From contig CM071570.1 in the NCBI GenBank assembly GCA_036426205.1, positions 49,956,984-50,020,983 of the forward strand: DNA of 64,000 nt, given 5' to 3'. The notes under the pieces were generated by a model. It ran no database searches. It was not told the DNA's origin and saw only the letters and a program-made list of their open reading frames with translations. This document shows positions 45,746-59,042 of the stretch, piece by piece (the first letter of the stretch is position 1; each line of letters opens with the position of its first letter). A program made the position numbers and the translations under genes. The stretch is from Ascaphus truei (lineage: Eukaryota; Chordata; Amphibia; Anura; Ascaphidae).

Positions 45746-48590
45746 ATGTTTGTGCCCTCAAGGCAGGAAGTCCATGCATGCGCCTTGAAGCTCTGCGAGA
45801 CTCCCAGCCGCGTGGTTGACGTGGGCGGAGACCCCACTCGCACATCCTTGCTGGAAGTCCAGATACACACCAGAAAACTTCCCGACCTAGCTCGCGCCTG
45901 GGTCATAGGCCGACGGTTTGACTCCACCCACCAATGGAGTGCCCTAATAATGGACGTAGGCCATGACATATGTGAGGAAGAAGTACAAGAATGGAGGTCC
46001 TCCATCCCAAAAAGGATTACAGTGACCATCCAGAATATCTCCCCCTGTACCGTGTCATTTGACGTCGGTCAGAAACTGGGTCGAATATACCTGGCTACAA
46101 ACGTAGAAACTACGGTGCATTTACACGCCACTACTGTGCCAGGAAAGCCCGACGGATTGCAGTTTGATTTCGGGGAATCAACCATGTCAGAAGACTGGAA
46201 GAGACAGCTGAGTGCTAAGCTGGAGGAACGTCGGGAAGTGTTCTCCACTAGCGAGATGGACGTGGGTTGCATCAAGAACGCCCTGCACACGATTCGACTG
46301 AATGACGCCGGGAACTATCCCGACGTATCACCCCCAGAGATGTGGAGAACGTGAGAAATGTCTTGAAGGAGATGGAGACAGCGGGCATAGTGACCGAGTC
46401 ATGTAGCCCCTACGCATACCCAATTGTAGTAGTGTGCAAGAAAAGTTCATCCATCCGCCTGTGCGTGGACTGCCAGACCCTGAACCGGCGTACCGTCCCC
46501 GACCAGTATACTCTGCCACGGATCGAAGAGATTCTTAATGCACTGACCGGAAGTCAGTGGTTCAGCGTGTTGGACCTGAGATCTGGGTACTACCAGGTAC
46601 CCATGGGCTCCAAAGACCAGAAGAACATGGCGTTCGTCTGCCCCCTCAGTTTACTCGAATGTCCAAGGCATTTGCGGTGCCCCAGCAACCTTCCAGCAGC
46701 TGATGGAGAAGACAATTGGGATATGAATCCCTGTGAGTGCCTTGTCTATCATAGTGACATCATCGTGTTCGGACGAACCCTCGAAGAGCATGAAGAACGT
46801 CTCTTGAAGGTGTTAGGCTGGGCAAGGAAGGCCTGAAGTTGTCTCTGGACAAGTGCCCGTTCTGCCGAGCATCTGTCACCTACGTGAGTCACATCGTGTC
46901 TGGCGACATCCTAACGTCCGCCAAGCTGGATGCCACCGGTGGCTAGCAGCACTGTCCAATTACCAGTTCACATTGAAATTCAAGCCCGGGCCTCTAAATG
47001 TAGGAGCTGATGCTCTATCCAGGAGACCTGGACTGAGTACGACGCAAGATGATTGCTCCTGGGAAGAAATTCCTGGACCCGGGATGCGGGCAATGTGCTC
47101 CACGGCTGCCATAATAGAAGATAAAGTGGTGTTCTCTGAACTGAGAGTAGCAGACTCTTTGGGATGCCGACCCCAGGCTCTCCCTGCAGCTTATTGCCAC
47201 CCAGACGGCCTGGAAATCTCTCCGAACACCCTCCTGAAGTGGAAGGAGATAGTACTGGCTCAGATACAGGATCCAGTGGCTTACATTATACGTGAGGCCC
47301 TACACCAGAATAATCCCTCCTTGGTGAAACGTGCCCCCACTGATACTGTCGCAATCCTCATGAGAGAATGGGACAAATTCCAGCTAGAGCAGGGCCTCCT
47401 CTACCATGTCATCCCCCACCACAATCATCCTGACCGACGATAATTGGTTCTGCCACGAAGCATGCAGTACCATGTATTACTATCATTGCATGACGATCAT
47501 GGACATTGGGGGTAGATAAGACCTTTGGGTTAATAAGAAACTGATTCTTCTGGCCCAAAATAAGAGAGACTGTAGAACGGCATTGTCGGAAATGCCTGAG
47601 ATGTATCCAGAGAAAGACACTGCCCATTCGTGCAGCCCCAAATGGGCCATCTAAAAAGCTCAGGTCCCATGGACCCCATGTGCATGACTTCTTGTGCATT
47701 GAACCTGATTCAAGAGGTATCGGGAATGTGCTGGTGGTGACCGATCACTATACACGATACTTCCAAGCCTTCCCTACCAAGGATCAGAAGGCAATAACAG
47801 TGGCTAAAGGTCTAGGGGAGAAATACTTCATCCACTACGGTCTCCTGAATCAGATGTACTCTGACCAAGGTAGAGACTTCGAGAGCAAGCTCATCAAGGA
47901 GCTTCTTAAGTTGATCAACATACAGAAATCCAGAACCACTCTGTATCATCCAGAGGGAGACGCTCTGCCAGAGAGGTTCAATAGAACGCTGTTCGATATG
48001 CTTGGCACCCTAAAGAGTTCACAAAAGACTGTATGGAGAAGGCATGTGGAAGCGCTGGTGCATGTATACAATTGCAGTCGACATGAATCCACAGGGTACA
48101 CTCTGTACTTTATGATGTTCAGACGAGAGGCACAGCTGCCTGTGGACATCCGTCTTCAGGTATCTACCGATGGAGTACCCAATACTGAGCACTACAAGTT
48201 CGTCCAGTGACTCCAAGACAGCCTACAACGCATGTATCAATTAGCGGAAAGGGCATCAGCCCAGCTGAACGCTAATAACAAAAGAAGGTATGACCACAAG
48301 GTCCGATATCGGGAACTAAGGCCTGGAGATGCTGTTCTCCTACGTAACCTAGGAATACCAGGCAAACACAAGCTGGCCGACCGCTGGCGTGACGGGGCCT
48401 TCGAAGTAGAATCACAAATGCCAGGCCTCCCGATTTACCACATTCGAGACATGGATGGCTGAGTAAAGGTCTGGCACAGAAATCCTTTGTTGCCCTTCCC
48501 ACAAGTGGGAGAGCGTGACCCTGAACCAGAGACTTTAATATCAGTCAGTGAGCCAGAAGAGTCCCCGAGACTCCCGTTACAGAAATAAAG
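45746..48590 (+). pseudogene. Ty3/gypsy pol: protease end, RT, RNase H, integrase
   Basis: In order: a protease-side region (45746-46354), RT with YPIVVVCKKSSSIRLCVDC and TLPRIEEILNALTGSQWFSVLDL (46342-46640), an RNase H end KFKPGPLNVGADALSRRP (~46975-47030), integrase core with VVTDHYTRYF (~47733), YSDQGRDF (~47858) and ERFNRTL (~47970), and the C-terminal domain RPGDAVLLRNLG (48232-48462). The integrase D and E are 35 residues apart, as in the D,D35E family. gag is missing, and about six shifts, stops or deletions break pol. Resembles vertebrate Barthez-like gypsy elements. Confidence 0.85.
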
Positions 48591-48799
48591 TTCAGTCAAG
48601 ATCCTTTGGAAGGAACCACCACTGGTTCCAATGGAGACTGGTGGGCACCTCTCGAAGGAGCACCGGGTAATGGGCCTGTGCCTCGGGTAACATCAACAGT
48701 GGCTGCATCAGTTAAGTTCTATATAATACCCTGTATTTTTATTATATATGTATGTGTTTGATGTTATGTTGTTCCCAAGTGGGGAAGTTGGGGTTTTCA

Positions 48800-48860
48800 C
48801 CAGGGGGAGAATGTGGCCAGGTCTCCCCTATGGGTATCCCTGTTGGATTCCCTGTTGAAT
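48800..48860 (+). mobile_element. Polypurine tract and start of the cut 3' LTR
   Basis: CCAGGGGGAGAA directly precedes TGTGGCCAGGT, which matches the 5' LTR start for ~40 bases and is lost by about 48860, where a PLE-tail-like stretch begins. Confidence 0.65.
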
Positions 48861-49090
48861 ATGGGCTACACTTTCAAAAAAAATCTCATCAGAGTAACAG
48901 GAGTGCAGGGCTAGTACACTTTTACGTATTTAGGAATCAGACAACCCAAATTCTTGTATACATATGCATGATTCATTTGTAAGAAATCTACCTGAAGGGA
49001 CCGTTGGAGTCTTGAAAGCTTGCACTCTTTTAACCATGAGAACTGTTAAAAGTACAACTTACTTTTGTTTTTGTCTAGATAATCAAAGAA
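48861..49090 (+). repeat. PLE tail fragment
   Basis: CCTGAAGGGACC..GTCTTGAAAGCTTGCAC (48991-49025) is the diverged tail motif of PLEs like those at 26007 and 27158. No coding part remains. Confidence 0.4.
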
Positions 49091-50194
49091 TGGCATAAGG
49101 TGCAGAGGAGCAGTATAGAACCTCTCAGTTATCACAAGAAAATGATCACCAGATAAACAACATTATAGGGTCCAGATCATCCATGAAGAAAGAATTTGCA
49201 CCCCTCCCCCTAACAGAATGATAGTCACATATGTTGGGAAATCCCCCTATTAAAACAGATGGAAAGGAAATAGAAAATGTAAGTAACTGAAGTTAGGTAA
49301 GTCATAAAACAGGTTGTTGATAAAGTTTGTTAATTCTGCGGAATTTTCAGTTTAAGGGACTTCACAGTAATACTCCAACCTGGTAAATTATATGGTTGTC
49401 TGATTGGAAGTTTAGGTTGTAAAAACATACATTGTGTTTAGTTTTCAAATTCACAGTTGGGGCTCAAGCAGCTGTTTGCACTTAAATTCAGTAGGCTGCA
49501 CTCTTAATCAAAGAGCTGGAAGGACTTCACCTGTATTATTCCTCCTGGTTAGCAGTGCCCAATTGTTAAAATGCAACCAGCTCTTTTAGAGGAAGGGGTT
49601 TTAAAAATATATCTGCTTCAGAGAAGCACATCTTTGTTTTAATAAAGGACTTCATTGTAAGAATTACCTTCTGTAAGAAACCTTTTTGAGAACTTGCTTT
49701 TGATACAAAGTTAGAAGTTGTTAGCATGTTTGATTATTATTATTTTTTAGACTTTTAACATTTTAAAAAGTGTTCCTGCACAGAATTGCTCAGTTATGAT
49801 TATTAATTTCACAATTTTTAATTAAGAGGCCATTTAGCAAGATCAAGGCAGGAATGTAGTATTTTAATGCATTTAGTGCTCAATAGTTCAATAATGCAGC
49901 TCGTAAGTAGTTGATAGATTATTAGGCTGCAGCATCTGTGAGTTTACCAGAAAACATTGTTTTGTGAAACATCTACCATTGTAATTGTCTTCCTTAATTA
50001 TATATACAGAAAGTATGCTTAAAGAAAAAAATGTCTGCTCTTACTTATTTTAAAATGAAACAGGACTTATTTTTATTTAGGGGCATGTAAATGATGGAGT
50101 GGTTGTTTTCCCTGTTATCAGAGAGCCAATAAAGGTAAGGGTGGCTGTGTCTGTGCAAACTCTTATTGATATCATGCAAAGGGGAGTAATCAGA
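49091..50194. other. No recognisable gene
   Basis: AT-rich DNA, nothing named. Confidence 0.4.
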
Positions 50195-50420
50195 GGACAC
50201 AGTCTCTCTCTCGCGCTCTCTCTCGCGCTCTCTCTCTGTCTTCCACTCTCTCTCTCACCCTCTCTCGCTCTCTCTCTTCTGCTCTCTCTCTCTTCTGCTC
50301 TCTTCCGCTCTGTCTCTCTTCCGCTCTGTCTCTCTTCCGCTCTCTCTCTCTTCCGCTCTCTCTCTCTTCCGCTCTCTCTCTCTTCCGCTCTCTCTCACAA
50401 TTCCGCTCTCTATAGGAGTC
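50195..50420. repeat. CT-rich minisatellite
   Basis: TCTCTCTCTTCCGCTC units repeated about eight times, after an imperfect (CT)n. The frames through it are not genes. Confidence 0.9.
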
Positions 50421-51116
50421 TCTCAAGACAACCACACAGTGAGGAGACAGACCTTAAATACCCTTCCCCCAACCCTGTGTACAACAAAAGGGGAGGGCTT
50501 ACTGTTTTGTGGTTCACTGTTGTTGTTGCTCTCACCTCTGTTGTGGTTGCTCTCACCTCTGTTGTGGTTGCTAGATCACTAAGCAGAACAACATAACCAT
50601 GCTGAAGGGTGTCCCTCAGTACAGATGTTTGTGCTCTGCTCGGTAAGCAGTTGCGTGCCTATTCTCGCACTTTGTTACGCTAGCATTTACGTAGAAATGT
50701 TAAAACAATAAAAAAATGCTTTAAACTCAGCTGGCAGTTCTCGTGTGATGTATAAATGCAAAGACATGAGAAATTGACCAGAACTATGTGCCTGAGTTTA
50801 ATACAATGGGTGCTATATCTGTAGATAACCCTGGGCAGAGCTAGAAATCATGAGGATGTTAGTTTGTTTGAATCTGCAATAAAGCCAGGCTAAGGGCCTA
50901 CAGCCAGCCAGGAGCCGCTCACTTATAGAGAGAACTGGGAGTCATAATACCAGTGAGCATAGACTCCAGCTTGAGTTTGAGTCTGTTTATTTCTCCCAAC
51001 ACCCCAAATCAATTTCTCGTGTGAACTTGGAAACCTACTGAATTGCCCCAGTCTCAGTAGCCCAGCGGCTAATGACCACACGCTGCCCTCGTATCTCTCT
51101 AATTTGGCTATATATA
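50421..51116. other. No recognisable gene
   Basis: GTTGTTGCTCTCACCTCT repeats near 50517-50575; otherwise nothing. Confidence 0.4.
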
Positions 51117-51300
51117 CAGTGGTGTGAAAAAGAAAGTACACCCTCTTTTGAATTCTATGGTTTTACATATCAGGACATAATAACAATCATCTGTTCCTTA
51201 GCAGGTCTTAAAATGTAGTAAATACAACCTCAGATGAACAACAACACATGACATATTACACCGTGTCATGATTTATTTAACAAAAATACTATTTATCATC
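51117..51300 (+). mobile_element. Tc1/mariner-like terminus
   Basis: TA followed by CAGTGGTGTGAAAAAG and AAGTACACCC is the form of end found on many vertebrate Tc1/mariner-like elements. Only ~180 bp remain; the other end and transposase are absent. Confidence 0.45.
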
Positions 51301-51780
51301 TACTATGTAACAAGGCCCCTCTCTGCCAGGCCGGGTCTCTCTCCCACCGGTGCGCGCCGGAAGCTGAACATGACTTCTGGGCCGGCACAGCTTCAGACAC
51401 TCACTGGCAGGAGGGAAGCCCGGCATGGACGAGGGCTCGGCAGCAACTAGGGAGAGTCAGAGCACCAGAGGCCTCAGACCACATCAAAGGTAGGTATGTG
51501 TTACATGTGATGTGTGGGGGAGGGGGCATTGTATTATGTGTGCATGTGGGGGAGAGTATTATATTTTGCATCTGTGTGTGTGGGGGTATTGTATTTTGTT
51601 TGTGGGGGGTGTATTGTATTTTGGGGAGGGGGTATTGTATCTTGGGGGAGGGTGGTATTGTTTTTTGCGCAGGTGGGTACTCGCGAGGAGGTGTGAAATG
51701 GGGGGCTTGCAAGGCCATCGACATGGGGAGGGGCCCCGGTCAAAACTCCAGTCCTGGACCCCATGAAATCGGACAGTGGC
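51301..51780. repeat. GC-rich stretch and GT-rich minisatellite
   Basis: 51500-51680 consists of GGGGGTATTGTATTTTG-like units. Its complement resembles the ATACAACACTACCCCC array at 21 kb. No gene. Confidence 0.6.
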
Positions 51781-54720
51781 CCTGTATATAACTATGTAAA
51801 ATCCTTAGATTTATTTTACCTGTTGGGTACATTTAAGTTGATCAGAAAGTCCCCTCCATTCCATACGTCATAAGATTGTGGCTGTGTAGCTAAGCCTATT
51901 GTTTATAGTATTTTATTTTGCTCTGTTTTTTGTTTTCCTCTCTTTTTCCCAATATGGATAAGGCTACCAAAAAGCAGCATCTTAGTTGTACTAATAACAA
52001 AACTACTACCAAATACCAAGCAGGGCTCTTCACGAAGAAATATAAAATAATCTCTTTCAAGTTGCACTCAATATTAATACCATGGGCTTTAAGTTTTAAT
52101 GGTAGGTTTAGCAGCCACTGGAAATATATTGGTGGAGGGGAGTGGATATAATTGGGAGATTGTTTTCCTCCTGTACCTTTCTTTTTAAAGAATAATATGA
52201 CAATGTTTTGGGGAAGCAATCATCAACCTGTTAAAAGTGGTACGTATGTAAGCATGCAAATGGGCTATAGAAAGCATTAATATTATTAAATATAGAATAT
52301 TTACTGATCTGTATCATTGTGAGTTTAGCTCCAATGTTCCACTGTACATTGACAGTAATTCATGCAAATGTGTATTTGACTGAAATATCCAAAACGTGTA
52401 GACTAAAAAGTCAAGGGAAACAGCAGACGTAGAGTTTTCCTTCCTGATTTTACATCTTGATACAATTAGCATATATGACTGTTATATGATGTAAGTTAGA
52501 AGAGAAAGTCTTTGCCATTTGTCCCACTAAGGTACTTTACTACACACATCCTGTTTAAATCTAGAGCCCAAATAATTTTCATAGAACATTTCCTGGTTCA
52601 GGAAACAACTGTCATGCATTGTAGTAGTAATTATCCTTTGGGATGGAATACAGTAGGTGAATACTTTGCTAGGCAAGCTTAGTTAGACATGACTCTAATG
52701 TAACTGACTTACAGACAACACCTGCCTAAATGATGTAGCAGCTTTTGGCAAATCTGCAACCCAAAGCAAACATGGATTATATTTTATAAAGATAACTAAA
52801 GAATCAATTATGGAGGTGGTACTTTATACAAACTTTGTGTTTAAAGACCAACTGCAGAGCTACTAGAGACGCTCAATTTATTCCACCTGTTTTTGTTCTC
52901 CCTCCAACGTATGATGCCATATTTAATGGAAAGGTTGTAAAAAGGTTAATTTTAGCCAATTTACAAGAAACCTTAACAAATTGGTAGTTTCCCAATGAAT
53001 ACAATGCAGTAAATCACAGTTTCTGAGTCAGATGTTAAACAAATCAAATGCAAGGGAAGTGAAGAAGTGTTTGAGTCACTGATCCACCATAAAGTACCCA
53101 TCCTAGTTTGCCAATATATACAATGCCATATATTTACTCCTGTTGAACTCCACATAAGACATTTCTTCTTTTCCATTTTGTACAAATTATTCTCTACAGT
53201 AAAAATAATAAGTTGACCATCTGTTAGTTAAATGATCTTGAGGCCGTTGAAAAAGATACATGAACAGCATGCAAAACAATGTACAGTATCTATTTGTGAC
53301 CAGTATTATATCGTTTCTCTAACTGTTGTAGACCATTTGGATTTTTACGTTGGGTAGCATGGGCTAATGTTAAAAACAATCTAAATAAAGCACATATTTT
53401 TATAACACAGTTAGGGGTGTATATATACAGTATGTACAGTATATATATATAGTGTTATATATTTAAATAATATGAAAAGTTTGAAATAAAAAGTTTTCCT
53501 ACACACTAACATTCTTTTTTTTAATCAATATTCAACACCAAGGGTATTCTTATGATCTTCAGTAGACTTTCACTTTCACAGAAAAAAAGAGAAGAGAGAG
53601 AAAATGAATAGTGTAGTATGTTGAGTTTTACATATAAAACAAACCACATAGCAAATGCACTCACAATCAATATAATAATATCAGTATAGGATCCTGCATG
53701 ATGTATGTCAGCTGTGATGATACCGTGGATGTTGGTATTCCATCCCCATGGGTCCCAATCTGCATGTCCCAGTGATCAGCTGTTACTACTGTCCCACACA
53801 GCTCATTAGCTCAGCCCAATGCATTTTGACGGATGATTGTTGGCTTCTTTGGGGTATGCTTACTAAGTGGCCTCTTCGTTATCCTTTTATACACATTATT
53901 TATCAGATTGTTGTCCATAACCAAATAAAAAAATGTGGTGCTAGTCATGCTTGCAATAGGCGGAGAGAAAATTAAATTTGTTTGCATATGTATAAGTTAC
54001 AGTATATCTGATAGATTCTGAACCCATTCCTCTCCAGGTAATACGCAACATACTGTATATCAATCCATACTTCTTTGAGGTGTCTGAAACATCAGAATTA
54101 CCTTCGCATTTAAGGTCCAAATTTCATATACATATGTGAGGACAGGCAGAATACATTGATCAAACACTTTTCTCTTGAGGCTGTGAGGTGTTGCCTGGTG
54201 CACCAACATGAACACTTCTCTGACTTCGCTAGGTATCCAAAGATGGCTGCCAAAACAAGAAGTTAGCTTCCTCCTTGAACGGGTAATTTTCTGCACCTGC
54301 TCTAGGTCTATAAATGTTCAGCAAAGTGATCAGTCCTTTGTCCGAGGAAGGTATATCTTGCCTTGGGTTCCTGGGCCGTCTTTATCCTGTTGCACTTTGC
54401 TTTACTGAGAAATATCTCAATAGACCAGTTTTCCACAGGTGCATGAAAAAACCTACTACCTAAAAAAGTAGAGTGGGGTGAGCTTAACCCCAGAGACTAG
54501 AGTTAACCCATTGCAGAGATAAATGAGAATTTTCAGTTAGTGTTAGGACCAACAAAGTGGTCATGCTGTAATGTGGCAGCAGACTTATAACACTTTGGCC
54601 AAAGAGTTTAACTACTGTAAATGACCCTTACTTCTGAGAAGACAAACCGTTGAGTATTTAACTAAATATTTTTTGTCATATTGGAAGTAGCATTGGGAAT
54701 TTTTGTCTTTTGATGTTTAC
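51781..54720. other. No recognisable gene
   Basis: AT-rich; a (TA)n-like tract at 53420-53470. A frame at 54060-54296 (minus) has a LILPVLTYVYEIW-like stretch (CILPVLTYVYEIWTLN), which recalls the end of a LINE RT, but it is too short to assign. Confidence 0.35.
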
Positions 54721-54734
54721 TGACCAGGCCATTG

Positions 54735-55500
54735 TCACCTGAGCTGAAATTCAGCTGTGGAAGAAACTGATGCCCCTTGCTATTGCGACTACGGATGGAG
54801 GACCATTGGGGTCTGTAAACATTTCTCAGGGGACAACTCAAGTTGCGGTCACAGTTGCGTCATGGTGTCCTGCACCATGAACTTCTTCAGCTGGATGATA
54901 TCCAGTCCCCAGCTATTGATGTTATTCTGGGGCTCCCCTGTTTTTGTACATTCACAATCCACAGGTCAACTGGATCTCGGGACAGCCTGGTGGTCCTCGT
55001 GTCATTCAAAGTGTCTTTCTCATTCTCGTCCAGTGGGGAACCTCCATCTCCCGGAGCATGAAGCATTGTCTGGTCAGTCTTCCAGCATGTAATTCCGGTT
55101 TCAAGGAAGTCTTTGATAAGAACCAGGTGGAGGAGCTGCCTCCTCATCATTTAGATTGCCCCATTGATCTGCTCCCTTGCATGACTCCTGCTCATTGATG
55201 ATGTATCATCTGTCCAAGCCTGAAACTAAGGCCATGAAGATGTACATTGAGAAGAATTTAAGTTGAGAGTTGATTATCTCCGACCAAGGGCTAGAGATTG
55301 ACCCTGCTGAGGTCTCTGCTGTTCTGGGTTGGCAGTTGACCAGCACACAGACCATCCAGAGGTTCCTAAGATTTTCCAATTATTATAGACATTTTATTTG
55401 AAAAATTTCAAAGACCGTCGCAACCATTATGGGCATGACAAAAAAATAAGGGGCCGACCATGTGAATTGGTCTCCAGAGGCGCAGGCAGATTTCCTAAAG
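54735..55500 (+). pseudogene. Gypsy pol remnant: protease end, RT start and RT end
   Basis: Shifted frames give DVILGLPCF (protease end, ~54918), HNPQVNWISGQPGGP, FKEVFDKNQVEELPPHH and [12 protein letters not shown] (~55100-55190), YHLSKPETKAMKMYIEKNL (~55203), then after a large deletion LEIDPAEVSAVLGW and IQRFLRFSNYYRHFI (55284-55400) and [10 protein letters not shown] (~55480). Most of the RT, with the catalytic box, is deleted. It ends where the minus-strand gypsy pol starts. Confidence 0.75.
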
Positions 55501-56870
55501 CTAAAAATCTGAATCTTCGGTAGTAATTGGCAAGCCTAGGAAACGTTGTACAACGTTCAGCGTCGTGGGGCGGGGCCAATCCAAGACTGCTTTCACCTTG
55601 GCTGGATCCATGGCAAGGCCAGTATCAGAGATGATATAACCTAAAAAGGCAGTCGTTGTCTGATGGAACTGACACTTCTCTAACTTAGCGAATAGATGAT
55701 TCTCTCGTAGACATAGAAGTACCTGTTTAACATGACCAGGATGTTCCTGTACGGACTTGGAGAAGATTAGGATATCGTTAAGGTAGACAATGACGTATTG
55801 GTAAAGTAGGTCCCTGAAAATTTCGTTAACAAAGTCCTGGAATACTGCTGGAGCATTACAAATACCAAATGGCATAACAAGGTATTCGTAAAGTCCATTC
55901 CGGGTGTTGAAGGCTGTCTTCCACTCATTCCCCTGATGGATTCTTACTAGATTGTAAGCTCCTCATAAGTCCAGTTTGGTGAAGATTGTGGCCCCCTGCA
56001 GTCTGTCAAAGAGTTTGGAAATTAACGGTAAATGGTACTGGTTCTTTATTGTGATCTTGTTAAGGCCCCTATAATCGATACAGGGTCTGAGGGATCCATC
56101 CTTTTTCTTTACAAAGGAAAACCCTGCTCCTGCGGAAGACGAGGTTTCCGGATAACTTCCCTCTGTAGGTTCTCTAAAATATATGCCTTCATGGCCTTTG
56201 TCTCTGGAGGGGATAATGGGTAGGAACATCCTCACTGGGGAACCGAGCATGGCAGAAGATCGATGGGGCAGTCAAATTATCGGTGGGGTGGTAGTTCCTC
56301 AGATTGTGCTTTGTTAAATACGTCCTGGAAGTCACAGTAGATTTCAGGTAAGTGTATTTTTACCTGTTCCGGTACTGAACCCACACATCATTTTTTTTAA
56401 AGAAACGGACCAGTTTTTCAAGCAATGAGAGCTTCATTGGAAGGGCTCCAAGTCAGTCCAGTCTATGTGAGGGTTATGCCCTTGTAGCCATGGGAGTCCA
56501 AGGATGACGTCGACCATAGGGGTATGGATGAAGTCCAAATGGATCCTCTCGGATTGAGCCTCTCCTGTCGGCAACCGAAAGGAAATGGTTTGCAGAGATA
56601 TAAATGCAGGTTGTAAGGGACGGGTGTCAATTGCCTCCAGTCGCACAGGGTGCTTCTTGTGTGCCAAGGGAATTTTATTTCTCTCCACGAATCCCTGGTC
56701 AATTAAATTACCCCCTGACCCAGAATCCAGAAAGGCATCGCCGGTTAAAGTAACAGGGACTAGAATCCTAGTTGGCAATGTTTTCTGTGATATATGCGCT
56801 CTAGTGCCGGATCCATACAGTATATACACTCATAATCCTCCAATAAATTCACAGCACAGATACAGGGGCT
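55501..56870 (-). pseudogene. Gypsy pol, minus strand: protease and RT
   Basis: Minus strand, from 56829: protease with FLDSGSGGNLIDQGFV (DSG active site) and VDVILGLPWLQGHNPHIDW, then RT with [20 protein letters not shown] (~56090), [33 protein letters not shown] and [11 protein letters not shown] (the usual YIDD/YLDD box is YLND), ending at a shift in NYYRRF near 55530. RNase H and integrase are lost. It is the 3' continuation of the gag and LTR at 60.2-62.0 kb, split by PLEs. Confidence 0.85.
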
Positions 56871-57723
56871 AGAATAGTCCTTAGACAGTTGTCAAGTGGC
56901 GTAGAGTCCTTAAAGGGGCCAATTTTCCCTGAAAGGACGGAGTGAAGGGATAGCAATCCACCACACCGAGCCTCATTGGGATGTTTTTTAAGAGATATAT
57001 TGACGATCTGATTCTAATTTGGAAAGGGGTTGAGCACTCTTTATTTTCTTTTGTTCAGTATTTAAACACTAATGATTATAATATTAAATTCACTTTTGAG
57101 CACAATATTAATCACATTCATTATTTAGATTTGACCCTGTTCATTGATAGTGATATGAATATCCAGACTGATATTTATCGGAAAGAGAATTCCAGGAATA
57201 TGCTTCTCAATGCACAGAGTTGTCATCCCCGTTCATTGATTAGGAATATACCTGGATCTCAATTTATGAGATTGAAGAGACTTTGCTCTAGTAATGATAT
57301 TTTTCTGTCAAGGTCCAAAGAAATGTTTGACAGATTTTTGGCCAGGGGCTACTCTACAAAGGACATACAGGCAGCCTTTGTTAAAGCTGATTCTATGGAC
57401 AGGGATGTTCTCATTCGGAAGACTGGATCTGGGTCCAAAAAAACAAAGATGTCCTCATATAATGTTACACAGAGTCCATTCTTTATAACTACCTATAGTT
57501 CACAATCATCTCAAATTTCAAAGATTATAGCCAAACATTGGCATACACTTTTGTTGGATGAAGATATTGGTACTTTATTACAAAATGGACCTAGATTCAC
57601 TTTTCGTAAGGCCAAGACCTTGGCCTCCCACCTATCACCAAGCCTTTTTGACTCTAATTCAGGTCGTCCTAACATTACAACTATACCAAAAGGTTTTAAT
57701 AGTTGTGCCAATTGCTCCATGTG

Positions 57724-58122
57724 AGGGGAAAGTGAAGCACCGAGCAGCAGCTTACTTTTTACCAACCTTCTATCGGCGGTTCTCTCCACTACCCATCTTA
57801 ATTATGGAAAATGTGAGTTTCCTTAATATCTGTGTTTAATACATATGTATAGTTCATACAATATGCACTATTTGTGGTTTCCTTTATTTGCATATCATCC
57901 ACTTCATTGAGAGGTATACAGACTCCAGTTACACAAAGGGCTCCAGTCAGAGAGAGAAGGATCTCTGACATGCAGTGATTTAACACGATTTTTGTGAGTT
58001 CATTTCTTACGTTTTTTATAATTTTTGTAGCAGTGAATTACCATCTGCACTATATACAGTATATTTATATTTTTTTGCATATCACGAGCTTATCCTGCGC
58101 TCCTCCTCAACCCCAAGAAAAG
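57724..58122 (+). mobile_element. Nested PLE tail, 14-bp TSD
   Basis: 399 bp inserted between AATTGCTCCATGTG (57710-57723) and its copy (58123-58136). The sequence, with GGAAAATGTGAGTTTCC, TCCAGTCAGAGAGAGAAGGA and an end CTCCTCCTCAACCCCAAGAA, is the 3' end of the PLE family at 37029-37620. It splits the endonuclease frame of its host PLE. Confidence 0.85.
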
Positions 58123-58999
58123 AATTGCTCCATGTGTCAGTATGCATTACCTGCAAAATGTATAACTTATGCGAATGGTGTTAAAAAGTATTACATTAAG
58201 AATTTTCTGAACTGTAACACAAGTTTTGTTGTGTATGTTCTCTTATGTGCATGTGGCCACAGATATGTGGGCCGCACTATTAGACCTCTTAAGCTTCGTA
58301 TAGCTGAACATACACGTTTAATTAAAAAGAAAGATCTTGTCCATCCAGTGTCCAGACACTTCTCCCAATACCCTAGGGGGGGCATTGGAAATTTCTCCTT
58401 TTCTGCCAGTGAACATGTACCCGGTCACCCCAGGGGTGGTAATAGGGAGAATATATTAAATAAAAAGGAGATGTACTGGATATACACTCTCAGCACTCTC
58501 CATCCCCTTGGAATCAATTCAGATTGGGAGTTGAAACATTTTCTATATGATTGAGGGAATGGAGAGTGCTGAATTTTGTATTATCACATTATGTAAACAT
58601 TGCTTATGTATATGTTTTTTTCTATTGGATTATCATTTCACTTAAGTTATGTGTTACTACATATCATTTGGTACTATTATTATTAATTTTATATTATAAT
58701 ATATTTGTTTTCATTATCATTATTTTTTTGCTTCCATGATTAATTGTTCATTTATTTATGTATAGTGCTTGACATCATGATCTTTATTTTTAACTTGTCG
58801 TTTTTTATTGTGTGTTTTGTATATGGATATATATGCTTATGGTTGACCTTTTCTGTGCAGACTAGTCAATGTTAATGTGTCACTAATTACATATGTTTCT
58901 ACTCTAATGTGATCATTTGTATCTGCTGAGTCTGATTTGTAGCCATCCAATTAGATCTTGGTTGTTCCTATATAGACGTGTCTGCTATCAGGAAAATGT

Positions 59000-59042
59000 A
59001 CTCTTTGATAAAGTCCCATGTCGGGATCAAACGCGTCAGAGT
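59000..59042 (+). ncRNA. Hammerhead-like motif in the young PLE
   Basis: Stem I ACTCT with AGAGT, stem II GTCCC with GGGAT, a GTC triplet at 59035-59037. The core reads UUGAUAA and CAAA, so two sites differ from the consensus. Confidence 0.55.
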
